This document shows positions 6,124-13,581 of a DNA stretch of 13,623 bases, one piece after another. Below the pieces are notes generated by a model, which did not search any database, was not told the DNA's origin, and saw nothing but the letters and a program-made list of their open reading frames with translations. Source of the stretch: Prevotellaceae bacterium (GTDB lineage: Bacteria > Bacteroidota > Bacteroidia > Bacteroidales > UBA932); NCBI GenBank assembly GCA_031279735.1, contig JAITHX010000158.1:1-13623 (forward strand). Reading direction: 5' to 3'. Numbering within the stretch: position 1 is the first letter of the stretch; every line of letters begins with the position of its first letter. The position numbers and the translations under genes were made by a program.

Positions 6124-6650
6124 ATTATGAATTGCCTGACGGAAAGTCGGACAGTTCATAATTCTCACTGCGTCCGTCAGGCAATTTTAATTAATTGTTA
6201 ATTGTTAATTGTTAATTGTTAATGCCTGCGGCTCAGTATCTCCGTTTCACTCCACCCGTCCGATAGGCTAATCATTAACAATTAACAATTAACAATTAAT
6301 TATGAATTGCCTGACGGAAAGTCGAACAGTTCATAATTCTCCCCGCATCCGTCAGGCAATTTTAATTAATTGTTAATTGTTAATTGTTAATTGTTAATGC
6401 CTGCGGCTCAGTATCTCCGTTTCGCTCCACCCGTCCGACAGGCATTAACAATTAACAATTAACAATTAACAATTAATTATGAATTGCCTGCGGCTCAGTA
6501 TCTCCGTTTCGCTCCACCCGTCCGATAGGCATTAACCATTAACAATTAACAATTAACAATTAATTATGAATTGCCTGCGGCTCAGTATCTCCGTTTCGCT
6601 CCACCCGTCCGACAGGCATTAACAATTAACCATTAACAATTAACAATTAA
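6124..6650. repeat. Array of six hairpin units with heptamer-repeat arms, about 88-bp period
   Basis: Two core types occur. B cores (6134-6182, 6309-6357) close with a perfect 13-bp stem, AATTGCCTGACGG with CCGTCAGGCAATT. A cores are exactly 45 bases each (6224-6268, 6399-6443, 6486-6530, 6573-6617), beginning GCCTGCGGCTCAGTATCTCC and ending CCGTCCGAYAGGC. Core starts are 90, 85, 90, 87 and 87 bases apart, in order B-A-B-A-A-A. Cores are joined by (TTAATTG)n on the left and (CAATTAA)n on the right, so heptamer arms pair with each other. Around the second A core, about 35 bases on each side (to 6398 and from 6444) are perfectly complementary. No protein is encoded. The array fills the gap between convergent gene ends and could end transcripts from both sides, which is inference. 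Confidence 0.92.
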
Positions 6651-6673
6651 TCAAGTGTCGTAATTGTTCACAG

Positions 6674-7594
6674 TCACCAGCCGAAGGCGAATTGCAGCTT
6701 CAACCCGACGCTCATCAAATTCAACTTGTCGCTCAGTCCGGTATTCAGGACGCTTTCGTAGGTTACGACTTCGTTGCAGTTGACGAGATGCCTGTCTTTG
6801 GCTTTGCGCATATCGTTCATTCCGTAGTCGATGAACAGTCCGGCGTATAAGCCTGCGTTTTCTCCGAAACAGAAATGGAAGCCGGCTTCAAACGAAAGCA
6901 TTGCGGCTATGCCCAAATCAATCTTTTTAGATTTCACGTTGACCTCCCTGTCGGTGAAGAATCCGTGTTCCTGCAAGTCGTGGTAGGTGAGGTCTTCATA
7001 CGAGTAGTATCCCGCCGAAGTGACTTTGCCGACAATATCGGATTTTGCCGACACGGGCAAACCCACTTTCACTCCGCCCGCCGCATACAAATCCGTAGTA
7101 TTGCTCAGCTGCAGTCGATAAACGAGCTTCACGGGAACGGAGAACATCGTCACTTTCTGATTTTCCGCATAATTGTCGAACTTAAACTCGTATTTCACCT
7201 CGTCGCCGTTGTCGTCCTTCCCGACGTATGATTCGGCGATTGTTTTGTATTCGGCTTTGTTGCCGCCGTATGAAGTTATTTCTACGCCGGCGGACAATCC
7301 AAGCTCGTAGGAAAAGTTGTAGGTGTACGACACTCCCGCGCCTCCGCCGAATCCTCCGGTTTTTGAACCGTCTTCGCTCAATTTATACATAAGATTAGCC
7401 ATTCCTCCCGTTCCGTAGAAAGCAAATTCGCTGGTGTTTTCGCTTTGCGCCCGCACAAAGACGGAACTAAGACAAAGCGCCGCCGCACACAGGCATTTCA
7501 CCGTCGCCGCGATTATCAGGTTCGCGCATCCGCCGCATATTTTCACACAGCTCGCACAGCTTGCGCATTTCTCGCATAGTTTCATATCACGCAT
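6674..7594 (-). CDS. Outer-membrane beta-barrel protein with cysteine-rich N-terminus
   Basis: The 306-residue product has a signal sequence with likely cleavage after VFVRA (before QSENTSEF, about residue 49/50). Alternating hydrophobic and aromatic strands then suggest an 8-12 strand porin-like barrel (GGAGVSYTYNFSYELGLSAGVEI, VKLVYRLQL, LYAAGGVKVGLP, LSFEAGFHFCFG, LYAGLFIDYG), ending in LMSVGLKLQFAFGW with the terminal aromatic residue usual for outer-membrane insertion. It resembles the broad PorT/OmpA-barrel group of Bacteroidota, without an OmpA peptidoglycan domain. Before the hydrophobic core lies CEKCASCASCVKICGGC (7-23), with spacing CxxCxxCxxxC like a ferredoxin cluster site, which is odd for a signal peptide. 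A GTG at codon 32 (7499-7501) would give a normal 18-residue signal peptide, so the upstream part may be untranslated. It begins 33 bases after the giant gene and is probably co-transcribed with it. Specific function unknown. Confidence 0.75.
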   Translation of the reverse strand: MRDMKLCEKCASCASCVKICGGCANLIIAATVKCLCAAALCLSSVFVRAQSENTSEFAFYGTGGMANLMYKLSEDGSKTGGFGGGAGVSYTYNFSYELGLSAGVEITSYGGNKAEYKTIAESYVGKDDNGDEVKYEFKFDNYAENQKVTMFSVPVKLVYRLQLSNTTDLYAAGGVKVGLPVSAKSDIVGKVTSAGYYSYEDLTYHDLQEHGFFTDREVNVKSKKIDLGIAAMLSFEAGFHFCFGENAGLYAGLFIDYGMNDMRKAKDRHLVNCNEVVTYESVLNTGLSDKLNLMSVGLKLQFAFGW

Positions 7595-7627
7595 ATATTT
7601 AAATCATTCGCTTTTGTAGCATTTCTT

Positions 7628-10600
7628 CTATTCAACGATTATCCTAACCTCGCGCTTTTCGCCGGTTTTAGCCGTCGCGTGGAAGATATATATGCCGGTA
7701 ATCAAATCCGCTACGCTTACCGCCTGCATTGCCGAGGTCAGAGCGACGCCGGATTTGACTATCTGCCCCGACAGACTATAGACGTCGAGCGTTCCGCCGA
7801 CAAAAGATTCGGGCATCTGCAAAATCAGGCTTTCGCCGCGCGACACCGGATTGGGATATGCGGCGAACTTCGCGTAGGATTTCGTTTCCACGTTGCTGCA
7901 CACCTTATGCCATGCGTTGGTTTCGACGGTCTTTATTTCGGCTTTGTAGTCGGCGGGACGTTCGGAGCCGGTGAGACGAACGTATTCGCGTTCCGTCACA
8001 ACATTGTTCTTGTCCCTCCAGCGCACTTCGGATATTTGCACGTTGTTAATCGAATTTCTATTCACCGCAATCACGTTGTTCCAGCGGCTGTAGTACAAGT
8101 TTTCGCCTACAATCGGATTCGCCGCCTCGAATATGTAGGTGTGCTTGCCGCCGCCGGCATTTGCGCTCGCTTCTATCTTCACCGACGAAAGCTTGCCCGG
8201 AACAACTTCTATCTCCTCGCTCAGGGCGCTGCCCTCGCTGATGCCGTCTTTTCCGCCGGCGGTCACTTTCATGCTGCCTTCCGAAGCCGTAATGTTCAGC
8301 CGGAGATTCTCCGAACCGGAAGCAATGTCGCAGTCGCCGACGTAGGAAATCAAAGTCTCGTCGGGACCGACTTCGGTCACTTCCGCTCCGAGTTCCTCCA
8401 GGTTTCGTCCGTTGAGCTTCAACTCCAGCGGAACGGCGCGATCGATAATCACGGAGTAGGTTTGCGCGGAGGCGCGATCTTCGGCAACAACGGTAAAGCT
8501 GACTGCATTCGCGTTGCCCGGCGTCAGGTATTCGAGAGCCGCGAAACCGTTGTTCGAGACGCTTGCTCCCTCGTGCGCGGCAATTCCGCGGAGACTTATG
8601 GAATCAACCTTTTCGGTTACCTTCACCGTGTATTCGAAAATGTCGGGACTGAAGGCGGGCGACATATTTCCCCTGCTTGCCGCAAGACTTTTCAGGCGGG
8701 CGTTGCCGCTTGCGTCGGAACTGATGCGGTTTATCGTCACCGTATAAAGCAGGGTGTCTTTTCCGTTTTCGGCTGTCACCTTAAGAGGCCAGACACGTCC
8801 GTTTTCGCCGATAGCCAAATCTATTGCGGCGGCGGAAACCACGGCTCGCGGATGATTCGGATAGCCTCTTGCGGTGAAGGTCTCAACCCGCGCCGCCACT
8901 TCCATGCTATAATTCAGGACGGCGGGATTAAATTCGGGCGAAAGCACTCCGCCGCCCGCATCTATGCGCTTGAGCGTGGCGTCGGAACTTGCGCTGTCGG
9001 AAACGATGAAGCGCGCAACCGTTTTCGCGGGATACGCCGTATCGGAAACTATCGCCGGATTGCTGGTCTCGACGTAATACGCGCCTCCGGTCAGAAACCG
9101 CAGAACGCCCTTGTCGAAGGTGTAATAATCTTCATCGACGAGTATCGCGTCCGCCGCGTCGAACACTTCGACAGCGGTGTTTCGTCCCTTAAATACGGTG
9201 TCGAGAGGTATAGCCGTTCTTGCTCCGACCCTCGATTCGGGCAAAGTCTGCTTGCCGAGACTGGCTTTCGCCGCCGCGCGCTTTGAAATGTCATACAGTC
9301 CGGCAAGGGAAATACTGTTGTTGTAGCAATATACCTCCTCAAGCGCGGCGTTGGCGCTCAAATCAAGCGAAGATATGCTGTTGTCGCTGCAGACGAGTTT
9401 TCGCAGGTCGGGATTCTTGCTCACGTCCAGATTCTCTATTCTGTTGCCCGAGCAATCCAGATAGACCAGCGCGGTATTGTTCGATATGTCCAGAGCGGAG
9501 ATGTTGTTGTCGCGGCAGTTCAAGTCAAGCAGCTCGGTATTGCTGTCCACATTCAGGGTTTGAAGACTGTTGTCGCGGCAGTTCAGCGAAAGCAGAAGAG
9601 GACTCTTGCTCACGTCGAGAGATATAAGCGACTGTTTGCTCGCGTCGAGACGCAGGAAGTCGCAATCTTCGTCCGCGACGATTTTCACGCTGCCGCCTTT
9701 TCCGGTCACGCGCACGTCGTTGTCGCCCGTTCCCGCATAGCTTCGGGAAACGCCTCCGCAAAGCACCGTAAATGTTTTGCCCGAAGTGGCTCTGATGTTA
9801 AATTCGACGCTGTCGGAGCTTCCTCTCGCGAAACTAATCTCCTGATTGTACGGAACGCCCCAGCGCGCATACAATTCCATGGAGCCAGCGACCCTGTCGG
9901 TGTCGAAATTCCATTTCGCGAGTCCTTCCGGCTCTCTGTACCAGCCTTTGAAAGCATATTTTGCGTGCGTCGGCTCGGAGGGGGGCGTCAGAATGGCGTT
10001 ATGAACCGCAAAAACAGTGTCGGGCATCGTCGGAACGCCTCCGTTGGAATTGAAAACTACCATTATGGTGTCGGGCACAATTATGTTCGGGAATTTCCTC
10101 CACACCGGAGCCTGCGCATAGACATCCGCAGTTCCTCGCGGCACAATCAGACTGGCGGCGCAGGGATAGAAGATGTTCAAATCCTCGCTCAGGGGCAGAG
10201 GAACCGCGCGTTCCACCTTCACCTCGCGAAGATTCGCCGTTCCATAAAACGCCGTCAAGCCGATTCGCTCCACCGAGGCGGGAATAAACACGTAAGCCAG
10301 AGAATCGCAGTTCATGAAGGCGTTTCTTTCTATCTCCACGACCGTGCCGGATACAACAACGGAGCGGATGCCGGAATTGCCGGCGAAAACGTTCGCGGCG
10401 ATCTTCACCGCGCCTTCGGGTATCGTTATGTCGCCGCCCGCGCCCGTATATCCCACGAGGACATTGCTGGCGTCGATGATGAACTCGGACACGGGAGCCA
10501 CAGTGTCGAGATACGTTATCTTGAGGCGGCGGACTTGCGCTTCGTCCAATCCGGTGTCGGTTGCTTCGTCCTTCGCGTATTCCCAGCGCAGAACGTGTTT

Positions 10601-13213
10601 GCCCGGCGCGAGAACGTGGACGAAAGAAGAGAACTCCCGCGCTTCGATGCCGGAAGACTGAAGAGCCGTTTTTCCGTCGATCCGAAACGAGAACACGTCG
10701 CGCTGCGCCTCGCTGCTTGCCAGCCAGTCGAAGGAAACCTCGATGCTCTTGTCGTGTTCCACCTCTGCGGCGAAGTACGATACCGACGACGGCGCTCTGC
10801 CGTTGCCGCTCGCCGCGTAGCCTGTCTTGGAGACCCACGGATAATCCGACGAATGTTCAAACGCCGGAACAACCGAAGCGGAATCGAGCAGCGCCGATTC
10901 AAACGACGCGCCGTCGGGATCCTCGCCGGCGTAGAGAATCCTCTTGAAGTCCTTCCAGCCGGCGGAGGTTTCGTAGAGTTCCTTCTTGCCCGCCGGAACG
11001 CGCAGGATGCAGTTGCCCGGATTGAAGCCGTTGAACGCGACCGGAACTATCGAATCCCGCAAAACGGTTATCTCCCTCAGCGTCGAGTTCCCTTCAAAGG
11101 CATACGACTCTATTGTTCCAACCGAAGCGGGAATGGTGAAGGACGTGTCGGATTTCGCGGCCGGATACTGTATCAGATGAGTCCTGTTCCTGTCGTACAA
11201 AACCCCGTTCTCGGAAATGTATTTCGTGTTTCCGGAATCGACGTCGATCGACGCGAGGGCGGAATTGCCGCCGAACGCTCTTGCGCTAAGCTCGACAAGC
11301 GACGCGGGAATATTCGCAACGGTCAGCGGCGCTCCGAGAAACGCTTCCATGCCGATGCTCCGTATTCCGTCGGAGACAACAACCGAAGTCAGACTGTCGC
11401 AGTTGCGGAAAACGTAATTGTTTATGTTCCGAACCGAACCGGGAATGAACGCGGAAACGATCTCCCCGTTGCCCTCGAATACGCTTTCGGCTATATCCGT
11501 CACGTTGTCCGGTATATGCACGTTGCCTCCCTTGCCGAAGTACGCAAGCAGAACTCCGTCCCTGACGAGAAATTCGCTGAGCGGACTGGTTGCGCCGGTG
11601 TAGGTCACTTTCAGGTTGCGAACCTTCGCGCCGTCGAATCCGGCGGAACTCCGGCTGTCCTTTGCGTATTCCCATGTCAGCTCGTGCTTGCCGGGCGGCA
11701 GGGAAAAGGAGTAGGATTCGTAGTCCGACATGCCGGTGCCCGAAAGTCGAAATATGGTCTTTTCGTTTACTCTAAATTCAAAATGATCGAAGCTCTCGCT
11801 TTCCGCAAAATACTCGAAACTCGCTTCAATGTCCCTGTCGTGTTCGAGCAGGGCGGTGAAGGAGGACTTGCTGCCGTTTATTTTCTTGTTTCCGTTCGTC
11901 ACGAATCCGCCGCCGGCATTCTCGGAATTTTCGGATATCTCGGCTATCCATGGATAGTCGGCGGAATGAACGAACTCCACTCTGACCGACGCCGAATCGA
12001 ATACAGCCTCCGCGAAAGCGTTTTCGCTTTCCTCGACTATGCGCGCGAACTTGCTCCATTCCGGATCGGCTGTATATGCAGCCTTGGAACCGTCAGGCAC
12101 CACGAGAGTCTTGTCGTCGCAGGGAGTGAATATGTTCGTCCGGTCGCCCAGCGGCAGAGGAACCGCATGTTCCACCCTCACCGCGCTAAGATTCACCGTT
12201 CCGTAGAACGCCATAGCGCCGATTTGCTCTACCGAGGCGGGAATAAACACCGACGTCAGAGAATCGCAATATTGGAAGGCTTGCGTTTCTATAGTCTTGA
12301 CCGAACCGGAGATGACGAGCGATTTGACGGCAGAATTTCCGGCGAAGACACCGCCGGCTATTTTCTCCACTCCGGCTGGAATCGCAACGTCGCCTCCGGC
12401 GCCAATGTAGCCCGCAAGCACCCTATCGGCGGTGATTATGAAATCGGACGAGGGAACTTCCGCGTTCATATAATTTATCTTCAAATTGCGAACTCGAACC
12501 CCGTCGAGTCCGATGTTGTCCGAACTGTCCTTCGAATATTCCCAGACCAGCGCGTGCCTGCCGGGCGAAAGAACGTGCGAGAACGAAGCGTAATCATTCA
12601 TCCCCGTGCCGGAATAGCGCAGGGCTTTCTTTCCGTCTATCAGAAACGAAAACACATCCGCTTCAGTCTCGCTGCCAGCATACCATTCAAAATACACTTC
12701 GATGCTTTTCCCGTGTTCCGCCTCCGCCGACAAACGGGATACGGAACCGTGCGCTCCGGCATTTCCGGAGGTCACGTATCCCGACTTGGCAATCCACGGA
12801 TAGTCGGGAGAATGAGCCAGCGCGGGAACAGCGGAAGCAGTATCGAACAATGCGGCTTCAAACAGAACGTCCTCCGCTTTCTCGCCTTCGTACAGAATCA
12901 TTGCGAAAAAATATGAATCGTCGTTCATTCCAATGTCCGCCGCTTCGGTGTAAACGCGAGCGGCATCGGAAGCCGGAAGCCGCGAAGAACGCGCCGAATG
13001 TCCGAACGAAAGCGGAACAAAGCCCGCGTCGGCGGCGGCGGCGACACCGTTAAAATCGTTGCCTCCTCCGTCGGCGTGAACAACAGCAGCATGCAGCAGC
13101 ATGCACACAACTGCAAGCAGCATATTCGCCAAAAAATTCGCCAAAAAACCTCCCGTAAACTTCGACTTTCCCGTTACGGGACAGCCGGTTGTTGTAACTC
13201 TCACTTTTTTCAT
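7628..13213 (-). CDS. Giant T9SS-secreted multidomain protein with BspA-type LRR blocks
   Basis: The 1861-residue protein starts with a long signal peptide (h-region about 25-46, cut near VVHA-DG at 47). Three modules follow, each a beta-sandwich domain plus a BspA-type LRR_5 block: 119-397, 400-757 and 772-1046. The sandwich is marked by DYPW, IDGK, SGTG, PGKH-L-WEY-KD and VR-LK-Y; LRR_5 units look like AFQYCDSLTSVFIPASVEQI. Next are an InlB-B/Flg_new-like repeat (1050-1118, VVFNSNGG to LYARW), an internalin-like LRR stretch (1185-1305, LDCSGNRIENLDVSKNP), two cadherin-like beta-sandwich domains (about 1411-1496 and 1504-1592, each with SP-F-P---Y--), an uncharacterised stretch, and a T9SS type A sorting tail (about 1782-1861, FAAYPNPVSRGESL to KREVRIIVE). 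The product should cross the outer membrane by T9SS and stay on the surface or be released; adhesion or host-protein binding is inferred from BspA relatives. No catalytic domain is seen. Confidence 0.93.
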   Translation of the reverse strand: MKKVRVTTTGCPVTGKSKFTGGFLANFLANMLLAVVCMLLHAAVVHADGGGNDFNGVAAAADAGFVPLSFGHSARSSRLPASDAARVYTEAADIGMNDDSYFFAMILYEGEKAEDVLFEAALFDTASAVPALAHSPDYPWIAKSGYVTSGNAGAHGSVSRLSAEAEHGKSIEVYFEWYAGSETEADVFSFLIDGKKALRYSGTGMNDYASFSHVLSPGRHALVWEYSKDSSDNIGLDGVRVRNLKINYMNAEVPSSDFIITADRVLAGYIGAGGDVAIPAGVEKIAGGVFAGNSAVKSLVISGSVKTIETQAFQYCDSLTSVFIPASVEQIGAMAFYGTVNLSAVRVEHAVPLPLGDRTNIFTPCDDKTLVVPDGSKAAYTADPEWSKFARIVEESENAFAEAVFDSASVRVEFVHSADYPWIAEISENSENAGGGFVTNGNKKINGSKSSFTALLEHDRDIEASFEYFAESESFDHFEFRVNEKTIFRLSGTGMSDYESYSFSLPPGKHELTWEYAKDSRSSAGFDGAKVRNLKVTYTGATSPLSEFLVRDGVLLAYFGKGGNVHIPDNVTDIAESVFEGNGEIVSAFIPGSVRNINNYVFRNCDSLTSVVVSDGIRSIGMEAFLGAPLTVANIPASLVELSARAFGGNSALASIDVDSGNTKYISENGVLYDRNRTHLIQYPAAKSDTSFTIPASVGTIESYAFEGNSTLREITVLRDSIVPVAFNGFNPGNCILRVPAGKKELYETSAGWKDFKRILYAGEDPDGASFESALLDSASVVPAFEHSSDYPWVSKTGYAASGNGRAPSSVSYFAAEVEHDKSIEVSFDWLASSEAQRDVFSFRIDGKTALQSSGIEAREFSSFVHVLAPGKHVLRWEYAKDEATDTGLDEAQVRRLKITYLDTVAPVSEFIIDASNVLVGYTGAGGDITIPEGAVKIAANVFAGNSGIRSVVVSGTVVEIERNAFMNCDSLAYVFIPASVERIGLTAFYGTANLREVKVERAVPLPLSEDLNIFYPCAASLIVPRGTADVYAQAPVWRKFPNIIVPDTIMVVFNSNGGVPTMPDTVFAVHNAILTPPSEPTHAKYAFKGWYREPEGLAKWNFDTDRVAGSMELYARWGVPYNQEISFARGSSDSVEFNIRATSGKTFTVLCGGVSRSYAGTGDNDVRVTGKGGSVKIVADEDCDFLRLDASKQSLISLDVSKSPLLLSLNCRDNSLQTLNVDSNTELLDLNCRDNNISALDISNNTALVYLDCSGNRIENLDVSKNPDLRKLVCSDNSISSLDLSANAALEEVYCYNNSISLAGLYDISKRAAAKASLGKQTLPESRVGARTAIPLDTVFKGRNTAVEVFDAADAILVDEDYYTFDKGVLRFLTGGAYYVETSNPAIVSDTAYPAKTVARFIVSDSASSDATLKRIDAGGGVLSPEFNPAVLNYSMEVAARVETFTARGYPNHPRAVVSAAAIDLAIGENGRVWPLKVTAENGKDTLLYTVTINRISSDASGNARLKSLAASRGNMSPAFSPDIFEYTVKVTEKVDSISLRGIAAHEGASVSNNGFAALEYLTPGNANAVSFTVVAEDRASAQTYSVIIDRAVPLELKLNGRNLEELGAEVTEVGPDETLISYVGDCDIASGSENLRLNITASEGSMKVTAGGKDGISEGSALSEEIEVVPGKLSSVKIEASANAGGGKHTYIFEAANPIVGENLYYSRWNNVIAVNRNSINNVQISEVRWRDKNNVVTEREYVRLTGSERPADYKAEIKTVETNAWHKVCSNVETKSYAKFAAYPNPVSRGESLILQMPESFVGGTLDVYSLSGQIVKSGVALTSAMQAVSVADLITGIYIFHATAKTGEKREVRIIVE
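10076..12859 (-). repeat. Three-copy intragenic duplication inside the giant LRR gene
   Basis: Modules at 12023-12859, 10943-12016 and 10076-10900 encode the same sandwich-plus-LRR_5 unit. Copies 1 and 3 are the closest: both carry EHxKSIEV, DVFSFxIDGK, GYxGAGGD, VFAGNS, FIPASVExIG, AFYGTxNL and RAVPLPL/HAVPLPL at the same spacing, and their DNA is also clearly alike (for example around 10194-10290 and 12158-12250). Copy 2 is diverged and has extra LRR_5 units (residues about 625-740). This points to one older and one younger duplication. Confidence 0.8.
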
Positions 13214-13257
13214 ATTATAAATTCTTACGCAATCGAAACCGGATCAATAAAAAATTT

Positions 13258-13285
13258 GCCGTAAACCATTCGTCGGTTTTACGGC
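13258..13285 (-). promoter_or_regulatory. 5'-leader hairpin of the giant-gene transcript
   Basis: GCCGTAAACC (13258-13267) faces GGTTTTACGGC (13275-13285) across a 7-base loop, giving a 10-bp stem with one bulged base. It lies at the predicted 5' end of the - strand transcript, 45 bases before the ATG. It may stabilise the mRNA; the T-tract needed for a + strand terminator is missing. Confidence 0.45.
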
Positions 13286-13286
13286 G

Positions 13287-13294
13287 CGAATATA
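13287..13294 (-). promoter_or_regulatory. Candidate -7 promoter element for the giant LRR gene
   Basis: The - strand reads TATATTCG followed by CGCCG. It matches TAnnTTTG at seven of eight positions and shares the downstream CGCCGTA with the gcvT promoter. No -33 TTTG is found at the normal distance; a TTTG at 13306-13309 is only 11 bases away. Confidence 0.35.
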
Positions 13295-13369
13295 GAAACA
13301 ATTTGCAAATAAAAATTACCCGTTCTGAAAACTTTTTTTCAATTCTGTTGAAACGAACGGATTACATTT

Positions 13370-13541
13370 AATGGTTAATTGTTAATGGTTAATTGTTAAT
13401 GCCTGTCGGACGCAATTAGTGGTTAGTGATTAGTGGTTAGTGGTTAGTGCCTGTCGGACGCAATTAGTGGTTAGTGGTTAGTGGTTAGTGGTTAGTGCCT
13501 GTCGGACGGATGGAGAGAGACGGAGATACTGAGCCGACAGG
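13370..13541. repeat. Heptamer/hairpin-core repeat cluster, inverted relative to the 6124-6650 array
   Basis: From left to right, TTAATGG/TTAATTG heptamers (13370-13400) lead into GCCTGTCGGACGCAA (13401-13415). TTAGTGG-type heptamers run to 13448, followed by the same 15-mer (13449-13463), more TTAGTGG heptamers to 13496, and a full core at 13497-13541. Apart from one inserted base and a few changes, that core is the reverse complement of the A cores at 6224-6617. Its ends, CCTGTCGG and CCGACAGG, pair perfectly. The two 15-mers are therefore core heads without bodies. Nothing here looks coding. Confidence 0.88.
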
Positions 13542-13581
13542 TACTATACTTCTGTCGTGTTAAAATTGTGGGATAGCGGCG

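Noticed and set aside
6391..6450. Integron attC-like site (GTTAATGCCTG...CAGGCATTAAC)
   Set aside because: The outer bases resemble attC core sites, but the required GTTRRRY/RYYYAAC pattern is not met, the arms continue into heptamers, and no integrase or cassette is present.
6124..6650. CRISPR array
   Set aside because: The period is regular, but the linkers are the same heptamers each time rather than unique spacers, the cores are 45-49 bases of two types, and no cas gene is present.
7679..9286. Open frame of 535 codons on the + strand
   Set aside because: It is antisense to the C-terminal half of the giant gene, with no recognisable motif; it is explained by codon bias.
9560..12916. Open frame of 1118 codons on the + strand, antisense to the giant LRR gene
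   Set aside because: It follows the GC-rich codon pattern of the real - strand gene, which rarely uses codons that give stops in this frame. The protein has no domains, has a repetitive Arg/His-rich composition, and mirrors the three duplicated modules. The - strand reading has a signal peptide, LRRs and a T9SS tail.
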